Below, in pieces: positions 54,601 to 64,000 of a stretch of 64,000 nt of DNA. The position numbers and the translations under genes were made by a program. Below the pieces are notes generated by a model. It was not told the DNA's origin. It ran no database searches and worked only from the letters and a program-made list of their open reading frames with translations. The DNA lies in assembly GCF_004920405.1 (NCBI RefSeq), contig NZ_RFLV01000002.1:124001-188000 (forward strand), read 5' to 3'. Numbering within the stretch: position 1 is the first letter of the stretch; every line of letters begins with the position of its first letter. Source of the stretch: Pseudomonas leptonychotis (GTDB lineage Bacteria > Pseudomonadota > Gammaproteobacteria > Pseudomonadales > Pseudomonadaceae).

Positions 54601-55089
54601 TCAGCGCTTTTTACTCACCCAGGCCCAGAGCATTTCGCACTGGATCGGCTGGATCCCGGCTTCATCGGTCACTGTTACGGCAACCAGTACTTCACCTTTT
54701 TCCTGGGTGTGAATGGCTTGAATCTGCTCGGGTGTCAGGCTCGCTTCAGCACGCAGGCTGCCGGTGGCGCGCTTGAGGTAGTCGACCTTGAGGCTTTTGA
54801 TCAGCGGCAGTTTGTCATCCGGCACGTTCATGCCGACCAGAAAGCCTGTGGCGGACTCAGCCAGCAACGCCATGGCGGCGGCATGCACGCCTTTGATGTG
54901 GTTTTGCACGCGACGCTTGTTGGCGATGCTCATCACCGCCTGTTGTTGGATCAGCGTATGCACGCGCACCTTGGCGGTGCCGGCGAATTTCACCTGAGAG
55001 CCAAATAGCAGCGACAGTGCGGGGCTTTGCAGGGCACTGGGCAGTTGTTGGATTTTGCCGACGATACGACTCAAGCGGTTGCTGGACAT
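54601..55089 (-). CDS. DUF4442 hotdog-fold protein (thioesterase-like)
   Basis: 162 residues from the ATG at 55089 (MSSNRLSRIVGKIQQL); the frame is open 14 codons further upstream. It has a hotdog fold: a hydrophobic N-terminal helix region, NHIKGVHAAAMALLAESATGFLVGMNVPDD (the central hotdog helix with conserved NH and H-AA), and beta strands VLVAVTVTDEAGIQ and EMLWAWVSKKR. DUF4442 proteins resemble PaaI acyl-CoA thioesterases, but the substrate is not known. Confidence 0.8.
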   Translation of the reverse strand: MSSNRLSRIVGKIQQLPSALQSPALSLLFGSQVKFAGTAKVRVHTLIQQQAVMSIANKRRVQNHIKGVHAAAMALLAESATGFLVGMNVPDDKLPLIKSLKVDYLKRATGSLRAEASLTPEQIQAIHTQEKGEVLVAVTVTDEAGIQPIQCEMLWAWVSKKR

Positions 55090-55180
55090 GCTTATGCTCT
55101 TTGCGCAGAGGGAAGAGCTTGAGTCTGTCACAGCGAAATGTGACCGGCCAGGGCTGGCTGGTCACATAGTTGCCAGCCCG

Positions 55181-57181
55181 TTAGAGCAGCCGACGGCCGT
55201 CTTCGCGGGTGATGATCACGGTGGCCGAACGCGGACGCTGAGCGGGGCCATCGGGCCAGGTGCTGAGCAGGTTGGCCGCCGTTGAGCCTTCGCCCGGGTG
55301 CTGGATATTGACGAACAGCGTGCGGAAGTCCGGAGTCGCGGTGATGCCGGTTACCTCGGCGCCCACAGGCCCCACCAGAAAACGTTTCAGCTCACCGGTG
55401 CGTGGCTCGGCAATCAACATTTGGTTGTTGCCAAAGGGACCACTGCTCAGTTGGCTGCCGCTCATGTCGGTCTGAATCCACAGACGGCCTTCTTCGTCGA
55501 ACCACAGCCCGTCGGGGCTGGCCAGGCGGTTATCGGCAGTCAGCGGTTTGCCATTCGGGCCGATGCTGTCGGTCTCAGGCCCGGCCAGCATAAACAGGCT
55601 CCAGGCAAACTGCCGGCCGGCGTAATCCTTGCTCAGCTCACGCCAACGGATGATATGGCCGAACGCGTTAGCTGGGCGCGGGTTGGCGGCATCGGCGCTG
55701 GTCCGGGCAGTGTTGTTGGTCAGGGTGAAATACACCTCGCCGTTGTCCGGATTGACCGCCCCCCATTCCGGCCGGTCCATCTTGGTCGCACCGACTACGT
55801 CAGCGGCCAGACGGGTATTGATCAACACTTCGCCCTGGTCGGCAAAACTCACCCCGGCGGCCATGCAAGCTTTCTGGAATTTCTTGTCGTTGATATCCAG
55901 CGCCAGCCATTCACCCTTGCCGCTGGCATCGAAACGCGCGACATACAGCGTGCCTTCATCCAGCAAACGGCCATTACTGCGCCCGGGACGGTACTTGTCG
56001 CGGCTGACGTATTTATAGATGTACTCGTTCTGCGAGTCATCGCCGGAGTAGCACACCACTGGGCGACCGGATTTTACCGGGGCAAACACCAGGCCTTCGT
56101 GGGCGAAGCGACCGAGCGCCGTGCGCTTGACGGGCACCGATTCTGGCGCGAACGGATCAATTTCGACAATCCAGCCAAAGTGATTCGGCTCGTTGCGATA
56201 GTCCGCGCTGGCAGCGGTGGTGGTACGCGTGGCATCGAAACGCTCAAACTCATCACCCTTGAGGTGATCCCAGCCGTAGCGGCTGCTGCTACGCAGGCCG
56301 TAGCGGTTTAATTCGCGCGGCAGGTCAGCATCGCGGCTGGCAAAGTAACCGGCCCAATTTTCTTCGCAGGTCAGGTAGGTACCCCATGGGGTAAAACCGT
56401 TGGAACAATTGTTCAGGGTGCCGCGTGTTGCCGTGCCTGTCGGGCTGTAACGGGTTTTCAGCAGCACATGGCCGCGCGCCGGGCCGCTGATCTGCATGGG
56501 TGTAGCCCCGGTAATGCGGCGATTTCTGGCGCTTGGTAACACTGCCCACTCGCCATTCAGGCCGCGGCGTACTTCCACCACTGAAACGCCGTGGGCGTTG
56601 ATTTCCTTGCGTACTTCCTCGGCGCTGCTGCGTTTTCCGGCTACCAGCGTCGGGCCATCAGGGTGCAGCAGTGGTGCATCAATGTATTCGTGGTTGAGTA
56701 CCAGCAATCCGTGATCGCTTTTCTTGCCGCCGCGCTGCGCGTCGATTGGAAAAAAGTGCATGCCATCATGGTGCATGCCTAATTGTTCGGCCTGATCCTG
56801 GGCGCTGTTGCTGCCATCGCTCAGGTAAGCCGGGTAGTTACCGGTTATCGGCGTACCCCAGGGAATAAAGGGTGTCGCGCGGTAACCCGCCGGCACACTG
56901 ATGCTGTCTGAGCGGTTGGTCGCAATAGCCGTGAAGGGCAGTTTGCTGCGCGGTTTAAAGTGCAGTTTTTCCAGACCCTTGGCAGCGGGCTCTGCCGCCA
57001 CTGCAGCGCCGGGCATAACACTGCCGAGAAACGCCAAGGTACCGAGCGCGGCCCCGGCGGCCAGCACTTGCCGACGGCCAACGCCGTCGATCAGTTGATT
57101 GATATGCGGGTTGCTGGAGGCATTGCTGGGCAATTCATCGCCATTGCCGAACAGTACTGAGTGGTCATTATCGTGGCTCAT
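55181..57181 (-). CDS. PhoX-type alkaline phosphatase (DUF839), Tat-exported
   Basis: 666 residues from the ATG at 57181 (GGAG upstream). A long N-terminal region carries a twin-arginine signal (GVGRRQVLAAGAALGTLAFLG near residue 37), so it is folded in the cytosol with its metal cofactor before export. The mature part has the PhoX/DUF839 beta-propeller features: GTYLTCEENWAGYF (Glu-Glu metal-binding region), YGWDHLKGDEFERFD, GRFAHEGLVF, CYSGDDSQNEYIYKYVS and SPDGLWFDEEGRLWIQTDM. It releases phosphate from organic esters. A Pho-box-like sequence lies 49 bp upstream of the ATG, in accord with phosphate-starvation control. Confidence 0.88.
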   Translation of the reverse strand: MSHDNDHSVLFGNGDELPSNASSNPHINQLIDGVGRRQVLAAGAALGTLAFLGSVMPGAAVAAEPAAKGLEKLHFKPRSKLPFTAIATNRSDSISVPAGYRATPFIPWGTPITGNYPAYLSDGSNSAQDQAEQLGMHHDGMHFFPIDAQRGGKKSDHGLLVLNHEYIDAPLLHPDGPTLVAGKRSSAEEVRKEINAHGVSVVEVRRGLNGEWAVLPSARNRRITGATPMQISGPARGHVLLKTRYSPTGTATRGTLNNCSNGFTPWGTYLTCEENWAGYFASRDADLPRELNRYGLRSSSRYGWDHLKGDEFERFDATRTTTAASADYRNEPNHFGWIVEIDPFAPESVPVKRTALGRFAHEGLVFAPVKSGRPVVCYSGDDSQNEYIYKYVSRDKYRPGRSNGRLLDEGTLYVARFDASGKGEWLALDINDKKFQKACMAAGVSFADQGEVLINTRLAADVVGATKMDRPEWGAVNPDNGEVYFTLTNNTARTSADAANPRPANAFGHIIRWRELSKDYAGRQFAWSLFMLAGPETDSIGPNGKPLTADNRLASPDGLWFDEEGRLWIQTDMSGSQLSSGPFGNNQMLIAEPRTGELKRFLVGPVGAEVTGITATPDFRTLFVNIQHPGEGSTAANLLSTWPDGPAQRPRSATVIITREDGRRLL

Positions 57182-57229
57182 GCAGGCTCCTTGGATTAAT
57201 CGACGGGTGCCTGACCCTATCCAAGGTAA

Positions 57230-57247
57230 TTGACGTAAACATGACAG
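57230..57247 (-). promoter_or_regulatory. Candidate Pho box upstream of the PhoX gene
   Basis: On the minus strand it reads CTGTCAT-GTTT-ACGTCAA. The first 7-mer matches the PhoB half-site exactly, the 4-base spacer is correct, and the second half-site is partial. It lies 49-66 bp upstream of the ATG. Confidence 0.55.
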
Positions 57248-57299
57248 CCGCTGTGCGAGCGCGCACAAAACTCAAAAATGCGATTTCAGGCAAAAATGG

Positions 57300-57367
57300 T
57301 CAGGAGCCATTTTTAACGTCGCACAGCGACGGCCAGAAGGGTGGCCGCTATGGATGGCAGGCCATAA
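57300..57367 (+). repeat. 68-bp dispersed repeat, copy 2
   Basis: Begins TCAGGAGCCATTTTTAACGT and ends GATGGCAGGCCATAA. It is about 90% identical to 18393-18460. As there, it lies immediately next to the terminator of a leftward gene (isocitrate lyase). Confidence 0.8.
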
Positions 57368-57394
57368 AAAAACCCCAGCATTTCTGCTGGGGTT
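57366..57394 (-). terminator. Rho-independent terminator of isocitrate lyase
   Basis: AAAAACCCCAGCA-TTTC-TGCTGGGGTTT lies about 50 bp after the aceA stop. On the minus strand the stem is followed by a T-run. Confidence 0.9.
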
Positions 57395-57446
57395 TCTCTT
57401 CAACACACTCAACCTTGATCGTGGCCTCGGTTGAGTGAACCGGTTC

Positions 57447-59042
57447 TTAGCTGAACTGGTTCATGGTGTTGTCCTTGCCGCCGGCTTTCAGAGCAGCTTC
57501 GCCAGCGAAGTACTCTTTGTGCGCGTCGCCAAGGTCCGAGCCGGACATGTTCTGGTGCTTAACGCAGGCGATACCTTGACGGATCTCCTCGCGCTGAACG
57601 CCTTTCACGTAGGCCAGCATGCCTTGGTCTGCGAAGTAACCTTTGGCCAGGTTGTCGGTAGACAGCGCAGCGGTGTGGTAGGTCGGCAGGGTGATCAGGT
57701 GGTGGAAGATACCGGCCTGAGCAGAAGCGTCGCGCTGGAAGGTGCGGATGCTTTCGTCAGCGATCTGAGCCAGTTCGGTGGTGTCATAATCAACACTCAT
57801 CAGCTTGGCGCGGTCGTAGGCGGAAACGTCTTTACCGGCGGCAACGAGGTTGTCGTAAGCCTGCTGACGGAAGTTCAGGGTCCAGTTGAACGATGGGCTG
57901 TTGTTGTAAACCAGCTTGGCGTTCGGGATGGTTTTACGGATTTCGTTAACCATTTCTGCGATCTGGCCGACGTGTGGCTTCTCGGTTTCGATCCACAGCA
58001 TGTCAGCGCCGTTCTGCAGCGAGGTGATGCTGTCCAGTACGCAGCGCGCTTCGCCGGTGCCAGCACGGAACTGGAACAGGTTGGAAGGCAGACGCTTAGG
58101 ACGCAGCAGCTTGCCGCCACGGTTGATCACAACGTCGCCGTTCTGCATGTCGGCAGCGGAAACTTCTTCGCAATCCAAGAAGGAGTTGTACTGGTCGCCC
58201 AGGTCGCCCGGCTCTTTGGTTACGGCGATTTGCTTGGTCAGGCCAGCACCCAGGGAGTCGGTACGAGCAACGATCACGCCGTTGTCGATGCCCAGCTCAA
58301 GGAACGCGTAACGAACGGCGTTGATCTTGGCGATAAAGTCGGCGTGAGGAACGGTTACTTTACCGTCCTGGTGACCGCACTGCTTCTCGTCAGACACCTG
58401 GTTTTCGATCTGGATGCAGCAAGCGCCTGCTTCGATCATGCGCTTGGCCAACAGATAGGTGGCTTCTGGGTTACCGAAACCAGCGTCGATGTCGGCGATG
58501 ATTGGCACTACGTGAGTTTCGTAGTTGTCGATCTGGTTCTGCAGGTCAGCGGCTTTGGCGTTGTCGCCAGCAGCGCGGGCAGCGTCCAGAGCGGAGAACA
58601 GCAGGTCCAGTTCGCGGGCATCAGCCTGGCGCAGGAAGGTGTACAGCTCTTCGATCAGGCCGGAAACCGAAGTTTTCTCGTGCATGGACTGGTCTGGCAG
58701 CGGACCGAAATCCGAACGCAGAGCAGCAACCATCCAGCCCGACAGGTAGAGGTAGCGCTTGTTGGTGGTCTTCAGGTGCTTCTTGATCGAAATCAGCTTC
58801 TGCTGACCGATGAAGCCGTGCCAGCAACCCAGCGACTGGGTGTAGACGGAGGAGTCAGCGTCGTACTCGACCATGTCTTTGCGCATGATGTCAGCAGTGT
58901 ACTGAGCGATTTCCAGACCGGTTTTGAAGCGGTTCTGAGCGCGCATACGGGCCACGGACTCAGGGTCAATGGCGCTCCAGCTGCTGCCTGCAGCTGCTTT
59001 AAGGGCGGCAACGGCTTTGATGTCGTTTTGATAAGCTGACAT
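57447..59042 (-). CDS. aceA: Isocitrate lyase
   Basis: Splits isocitrate into succinate and glyoxylate, the first step of the glyoxylate bypass during growth on acetate or fatty acids (alkane oxidation by AlkB would feed this). It is 531 residues from the ATG at 59042 (MSAYQNDIKAV), the length of the Pseudomonas enzyme. The catalytic loop is SDEKQCGHQDGKV (Cys near 225, the KKCGH-equivalent); SLGCWHGFIGQQ, DIDAGFGN and YNNSPSFNW are also conserved. This belongs to the longer, eukaryote-like ICL class rather than the 430-residue E. coli class. Malate synthase is not in the window. Confidence 0.97.
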   Translation of the reverse strand: MSAYQNDIKAVAALKAAAGSSWSAIDPESVARMRAQNRFKTGLEIAQYTADIMRKDMVEYDADSSVYTQSLGCWHGFIGQQKLISIKKHLKTTNKRYLYLSGWMVAALRSDFGPLPDQSMHEKTSVSGLIEELYTFLRQADARELDLLFSALDAARAAGDNAKAADLQNQIDNYETHVVPIIADIDAGFGNPEATYLLAKRMIEAGACCIQIENQVSDEKQCGHQDGKVTVPHADFIAKINAVRYAFLELGIDNGVIVARTDSLGAGLTKQIAVTKEPGDLGDQYNSFLDCEEVSAADMQNGDVVINRGGKLLRPKRLPSNLFQFRAGTGEARCVLDSITSLQNGADMLWIETEKPHVGQIAEMVNEIRKTIPNAKLVYNNSPSFNWTLNFRQQAYDNLVAAGKDVSAYDRAKLMSVDYDTTELAQIADESIRTFQRDASAQAGIFHHLITLPTYHTAALSTDNLAKGYFADQGMLAYVKGVQREEIRQGIACVKHQNMSGSDLGDAHKEYFAGEAALKAGGKDNTMNQFS

Positions 59043-59676
59043 GGTCAATCCTTCAAAGTATGTGTTTGGTTGAGCACCGACTTCCCCCACTGAAACCTGT
59101 GTTGCTGGAGGTTGTTGTAGCCAACTGCAGAACGCCGAGACATCGACTTGAGACGGAATTGATCCGGGAGGAGGGTGACGAGCTAAACAGTTCGCGGGCT
59201 TCAGCTGTTGCAAATGAGCGGATCATTTGGCGTTTACCGGATCAGAGATGCGGTTGGACGACTCAACTTGCTGTGCGTGATGCGCGCTGTTGCTAAACGC
59301 TTCCCCGTCCCTCAGGACAACTTCGTTCCAGTCGCAATCTCATCGAACGGCCTTGTGGGCTTTACAACGCAAATCGGCTCTGACGGTAAGCTGGAGCACG
59401 ATTCGGAGGGCTTTTCAGCACCTCTGATTAGCGGGAGCGGGGCCATGATGCCTCTGCTCAAAGTGTTCGTCAATTATTTTGTAGTGCTTTTTGAGTGACT
59501 ACTACATAAATCCATAGGCGACTGGCAAGTCAGCTTCTGTGGCTCTATTCGGCGTATTACGGCGGCTGGCTTAGATGGCGCGCAGGTACAGACTCGCTCG
59601 GACGCCGCAGTACGTTCGCGCAAAGCGATGAATGGTTAGGCGACCGTCAGACAAGTGGGTGAATCGATGGGCAGGC
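59043..59676. other. Long intergenic region upstream of aceA
   Basis: 634 bp between two leftward genes, the longest gap in the window. It contains the aceA promoter and leader. Open frames here (for example 59208-59498) have no recognisable domain and unconvincing codon use. I see no RNA gene, repeat or phage remnant, although the length leaves room for a small regulatory RNA. Confidence 0.5.
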
Positions 59677-60486
59677 TCAGTTCACCACATCGACTTTGAC
59701 ACGCATGCTCATGTCTTCGCGCCCCTGGGTCGAGCGGTGCTGCAGGAAATCACCGTGTTCACCTTGGCTCTGTTCGCTGACGCCGCCAATGCTGATCCAT
59801 TCGCCGAGCCGCCCGCTGACCCGCGTATCAGTGCTTTGCACATCGATAGCACCGGGCTGCGATTGGCTTAGACGGTCATTGTTACTGCTGATACTGATAT
59901 GCACCCGCTCGCCACTGAGGCTGGCCGTTACATAGAAGCCGCGGGTGACGTTGCGATACTGGGTATTGCTGTAGGGCTGGCCATAGGCATCGCGACCACG
60001 GGTGGTCAGCGGCACGCTCTGGCCGACCTGAATCAGCGCGGGATAACCTTCAGTGGCTTGCACTTGCTGCGTGCCGCCACTGCGGCTGTCGGTGTTACGG
60101 CGGATAATACGGACTTGGTCGCGGCCATTGATTTCGCCCTGGCCGATTTGCACTTCAGCATCACCGGTGCTGATCGAGCCATCGACACGGTAGCCACGAT
60201 CCGATTGAAACCCCGATTCATTGGTGTCAACGCTGATCAGCAGTCGACGTGGCTCGGTGTCGAGTTGCTGCAGCAGCGCACGCACCTCGGCAATCTTCGC
60301 CGGTTCGGCATTGACGATCAGCTGATTGCCATAAGCATTGACCTTGCCCTCATGGCCAAGCACTGACTGCACCACAGCTAGCACTTCATCTGAGGTGCGG
60401 AAATTCAGCGGGATCACCTCGGTAGCGGCGCTGACAAACAGGCTGTAACTAAACAGCGTAGCGACGAGCAGGGCGCGAACCTTCAT
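59677..60486 (-). CDS. Secretin N-domain-like exported protein
   Basis: 269 residues with a signal peptide (MKVRALLVATLFSYSLFVSA). The N-terminal part is a secretin N0/N1-like repeat: EVIPLNFRTSDEVLAVVQSVLGHEGKVNAYGNQLIVNAEPAKIAEVRALLQQLDTEPRRLLISV, as in PilQ/GspD. The rest is beta-rich (GYPALIQVGQSVPLTTRG, EWISIGGVSEQSQ, SMRVKVDVV) and resembles the start of a secretin barrel domain, but the protein is far too short for a full pore. It may be a pilotin-like or envelope-assembly factor. Its start overlaps the stop of the DUF7931 gene by 4 bp. Confidence 0.75.
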   Translation of the reverse strand: MKVRALLVATLFSYSLFVSAATEVIPLNFRTSDEVLAVVQSVLGHEGKVNAYGNQLIVNAEPAKIAEVRALLQQLDTEPRRLLISVDTNESGFQSDRGYRVDGSISTGDAEVQIGQGEINGRDQVRIIRRNTDSRSGGTQQVQATEGYPALIQVGQSVPLTTRGRDAYGQPYSNTQYRNVTRGFYVTASLSGERVHISISSNNDRLSQSQPGAIDVQSTDTRVSGRLGEWISIGGVSEQSQGEHGDFLQHRSTQGREDMSMRVKVDVVN

Positions 60487-61124
60487 AGCAGAAAACTCCG
60501 TAAATCAGGGTCGATGATGCTGGTGTCCCAGGCTTGATCAAATTGTGCGCGGCGCTGGCGGTTGCGGCCCGGGTCTTGGTAAAGGGCATAGCCGCTGGTT
60601 TGGCCAATTTCGGGCAACAACAACATGCCGCGGTCATCGGCCAGCAGAAACGCCAGTTCCTCATTAGGGTAGTCGGGGTGCAACTTGCGGATCTTCAGGT
60701 TGCTCGACAGTCGGCGTGAAAGGCTGAGCAGGCGGTGGCCTTCTTTAACCGCCCGACCAGGGTCGCGCAGCAGAATACGCAGCTGATTGCGTGGGCTGGC
60801 CAGAAGAAACTGGGTGCAGGCGTCTTGTACGCTGCTGTGATGGTAGAGCCAAGGCTCCAGGTCGTGGCTGTAAATGCACAAACTGCGCTGCGCTTGCTGC
60901 ATAAGCGCCAGCGCGTGGGCGCGGGCCTGTTCGGGCTGGCTAAAACGTTCCAGCGCCGTGTGTGCGCCAAGCGTGAATGGGGCTGGCTCGGCGCGTGGGC
61001 TGTCCGGGCCGGGGCTGCCAGGGTTATGCACAGTAAAACGCCCCGGTGATTCGAACTCGATGGCCGCAAGCTCGGTGGGCTCAGGGCGTTCGGTGGGTTC
61101 ACTCGGGGCGTTTTCGTCGTTCAT
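60483..61124 (-). CDS. DUF7931 family protein (phospholipase D-like fold)
   Basis: 213 residues, no signal peptide. An acidic/proline-rich N-terminal segment (about 1-50) is followed by a domain with QQAQRSLCIYSHDLEPWLYHHSSVQDACTQFLLASPRNQLRILLRDPGRAVKEGHRLLSLSRRLSSNLKIRKL and YPNEELAFLLADDRGMLLLPEIG, a pattern resembling one half of a PLD-type domain without clear HKD motifs. I recall this as DUF7931, present next to the GNAT and secretin-like genes in Pseudomonas. Function unknown. Confidence 0.7.
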   Translation of the reverse strand: MNDENAPSEPTERPEPTELAAIEFESPGRFTVHNPGSPGPDSPRAEPAPFTLGAHTALERFSQPEQARAHALALMQQAQRSLCIYSHDLEPWLYHHSSVQDACTQFLLASPRNQLRILLRDPGRAVKEGHRLLSLSRRLSSNLKIRKLHPDYPNEELAFLLADDRGMLLLPEIGQTSGYALYQDPGRNRQRRAQFDQAWDTSIIDPDLRSFLL

Positions 61125-61132
61125 TTCAGCCT

Positions 61133-61558
61133 CTAGGCGCTGCTGCGCACCATGTCCACATGGGGGATGCCGGCGTCCAGGTATTCCCCGCTGACGATGG
61201 CAAACCCGAGCTTTTCATAAAAGGCGGTAGCCTGCACCTGGGCGCTGAGCATTTGCTGGGTCAGGTTGCGTTTTTCCGCTTCTGCGATCACCGCCTGGAT
61301 CAGCGCGACACCTACATTCAAACCGCGCCAGTCCTTGAGTACCGATACCCGGCCGATATGCCCATCGGGCAACAGGCGCGCGGTGCCGATCGGGTAGTCG
61401 CCTTCCAATGCAAGAAAATGCACAGCATCAGCGTCCTCGGCATCCCATTCGAGTTCCGGCGGCACCGCTTGTTCCGCGATAAACACGGTTTCACGAATGC
61501 GTCGCAGGTCAGCGTTGTCCTTCTGCCAGTCGGCCAGGCGAACGTGTATCTCACTCAT
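61133..61558 (-). CDS. GNAT family N-acetyltransferase (ElaA-like)
   Basis: 141 residues from the ATG at 61558, overlapping the 3' end of the uL16 hydroxylase gene by 8 bp. The longer open frame is not needed. GNAT features: RRIRETVFIAEQ (N-terminal ElaA-like block), YPIGTARLLPDGHIGRVSVLKDWRGLNVGVALIQAVI (acetyl-CoA pyrophosphate loop R-G-x-x-V-G) and ATAFYEKLGFAIVSGEYLDAGIPHVDM. The acceptor substrate is unknown. Confidence 0.88.
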   Translation of the reverse strand: MSEIHVRLADWQKDNADLRRIRETVFIAEQAVPPELEWDAEDADAVHFLALEGDYPIGTARLLPDGHIGRVSVLKDWRGLNVGVALIQAVIAEAEKRNLTQQMLSAQVQATAFYEKLGFAIVSGEYLDAGIPHVDMVRSSA

Positions 61559-62717
61559 CAGCAAACTCCAGGCTGCCTTGCTTGACCAGTTCAACCACTA
61601 GGTTACGCCCTTCGTCATCCGCGAGCCATGGACCGAGGTTGTCGATGTGCAGGGCATCCGCCGCGCAGACCAGCTTCAACAATTCACGCAGGCTGGCTGA
61701 CAGCAGACGGCTTTGGCCGCTGGCAAATAACACCAGGTCTTCCCCCACTTCAGACCAGGCCAGGCGCGCGCTGGGGTTGCGGATCAAAACGGCGCCGTCC
61801 TCCAGGCTTGCAAGGAGGTTATCTTCATCAATTTCGGTGCCGGCGATCAGCTCCGGGTAACGCGGCTCGGTCATAAACTGGCCGAACCAGGTCATCAGCA
61901 GGCGCTCATCGCTCATGTGTTCGGTGAGCAGGGCTTTGAGGCGGTCCAGCGAATCACGCTGGATCTGCGTCGGGTCGCTGGTTGGCTGCGCGTCGGCGTC
62001 GCTGTAGCGTTCTTCATCGGGCAGAAACTGGCCGAGAAAGTCGGTGAAATGGGTCAGAACTTCAGCGGCGCTTGGCGCACGGAAGCCTACGGAATACGTC
62101 ATACAGTCATCCTCAGCGGTACCACAGTGGGCCAGAAGCGGCGGCAGGTAGAGCATGTCGCCAGGTTCCAGAACCCATTCTTCAGTTTTAACGAATTCGG
62201 CGAGGATCTTTAGATCCGCGTGTTGCAGCGTCGGGCTGTCGGAGTCGCACATTTGGCCAATCTGCCAGCGGCGCGAGCCGAAACCTTGCAGCAGGAATAC
62301 ATCGTAATTATCGAAATGCGGGCCCACGCCGCCGCCCGGTGCGGCGAAGCTGACCATCACATCGTCAATGCGCCACTTGGGCAGAAATTTGAACTCTTCC
62401 AGCAGTTCGGCGACTTCCGGTACGAACTGGTCGACGGCCTGCACCAGCAAGGTCCAGTCACGCTCTGGCAGCTCGGCGAAGGCGTCTTCGGCGAACGGGC
62501 CGCGACGCAGTTCCCAAGGGCGTTCACCATGTTCGATGACCAAGCGTGATTCGATCTCTTCTTCGAGGGCCAGGCCTGCCAGCTCATCAGGGGAAATCGG
62601 GCTCTCGAAACCGGGAATGGCCTGGCGCACCAGCAAGGGTTTTTTCTGCCAGTAATCGCGCATGAACTCGCGCGCGGTAATACCACCCAGCAGTTGTAGC
62701 GGAGTATCAGGATTCAT
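61551..62717 (-). CDS. Ribosomal protein uL16 3-hydroxylase (YcfD/RoxA-type JmjC oxygenase)
   Basis: 2-oxoglutarate/Fe(II) oxygenase of 388 residues that hydroxylates an arginine of ribosomal protein uL16. The cupin metal site is in GPHFDNYDVFLLQGFGSRRW (HxD near residue 130) and the distal His in LPPLLAHCGTAEDD near residue 195. The N-terminal FMRDYWQKKPLLVRQAIPGF is typical, and the C-terminal winged-helix region is acidic. It is often named roxA; this is unrelated to the RoxA-like cytochrome in the window. It overlaps the GNAT gene and precedes no terminator, so the downstream genes may be cotranscribed. Confidence 0.92.
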   Translation of the reverse strand: MNPDTPLQLLGGITAREFMRDYWQKKPLLVRQAIPGFESPISPDELAGLALEEEIESRLVIEHGERPWELRRGPFAEDAFAELPERDWTLLVQAVDQFVPEVAELLEEFKFLPKWRIDDVMVSFAAPGGGVGPHFDNYDVFLLQGFGSRRWQIGQMCDSDSPTLQHADLKILAEFVKTEEWVLEPGDMLYLPPLLAHCGTAEDDCMTYSVGFRAPSAAEVLTHFTDFLGQFLPDEERYSDADAQPTSDPTQIQRDSLDRLKALLTEHMSDERLLMTWFGQFMTEPRYPELIAGTEIDEDNLLASLEDGAVLIRNPSARLAWSEVGEDLVLFASGQSRLLSASLRELLKLVCAADALHIDNLGPWLADDEGRNLVVELVKQGSLEFADE

Positions 62718-62755
62718 CGCTAAGCCCTTGAAATAAATAAATACCCATAAATAAA

Positions 62756-62779
62756 AACGCCCGGCGCAGCCGGGCGTCT
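62756..62779 (-). terminator. Rho-independent terminator of purB
   Basis: AACGCCCGGC-GCA-GCCGGGCGTCT; on the minus strand it continues into TTTTTATTTATGG. It lies 17 bp after the purB stop. Confidence 0.92.
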
Positions 62780-62795
62780 GGGTGGCTGTTACCGT

Positions 62796-64000
<1,205 letters not shown>

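Noticed and set aside
59208..59498. Open frame of 96 codons upstream of aceA
   Set aside because: No recognisable domain, no good ribosome site, and the composition looks non-coding. I keep the stretch as intergenic.

Overview
The window reads as a chromosomal segment of a gamma-proteobacterium of the genus Pseudomonas. The evidence is gene content and order (xdhABC, guaD, puuE-uraD, alkB, a GntR gene, smc-zipA-ligA at one end; PepSY/two-component genes, two chemoreceptors, aceA, a uL16 hydroxylase gene and purB at the other), a 789-residue LigA, a 531-residue isocitrate lyase, and Pseudomonas-type REP palindromes. From memory, the two ends match two separate parts of the P. aeruginosa PAO1 chromosome, so here they are joined. 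No rRNA, tRNA, CRISPR array, transposase or prophage was seen.

Region 1 (1-18.3 kb) is a nearly complete purine catabolism locus: Tsx-like outer-membrane channel, xanthine/urate permease, membrane urate hydroxylase with a cytochrome c tail (PuuD), ureidoglycolate lyase, allantoicase, OHCU decarboxylase, allantoinase PuuE, 5-hydroxyisourate hydrolase, a hypoxanthine/guanine/adenine-type permease, a GntR/FCD regulator, guanine deaminase, XdhC and the xanthine dehydrogenase subunits. Together they take up nucleosides and bases and run guanine/hypoxanthine -> xanthine -> urate -> HIU -> OHCU -> allantoin -> allantoate -> ureidoglycolate -> glyoxylate, releasing urea. Palindromes of the form TTGTRTACAA (one variant TTGTGCACAA) precede at least five transcription units and probably bind the GntR regulator.

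Region 2 (18.5-27.5 kb) holds alkane monooxygenase alkB facing a GntR gene, then the core genes smc, zipA and ligA.

Region 3 (27.5-43.1 kb) is accessory: a TRL-type lipoprotein, QueD, a membrane-anchored catalase-like protein paired with a RoxA-like dihaem cytochrome, nicotinamide riboside uptake (PnuC plus kinase), an orphan periplasmic binding protein, and the most unusual block, 34.9-38.9 kb. That block has a Mor-family regulator, two divergent DUF2589 proteins, two membrane proteins, a pesticin-type lysozyme domain with no signal peptide, and a secreted protein. Three of its leftward genes carry the same 15-bp promoter box, TTCAGCRGGAAMTAC as read on the + strand. It is the best candidate here for an undescribed system. 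A GlxA-type regulator, a lipase-like hydrolase and a patatin follow.

Region 4 (43.2-64 kb) has two PepSY proteins with an OmpR-type two-component system (BqsRS/CarRS-like), an FMN reductase, two chemoreceptors (TlpQ-like and CtpM-like) flanking an ion antiporter, a pectinacetylesterase-family protein, a PhoX-type phosphatase with a likely Pho box, isocitrate lyase, an orphan secretin-domain protein, a DUF7931 protein, a GNAT enzyme, the uL16 hydroxylase and the 3' part of purB, which runs off the right edge. A 68-bp repeat occurs twice (18.4 and 57.3 kb), each time directly against a rho-independent terminator.
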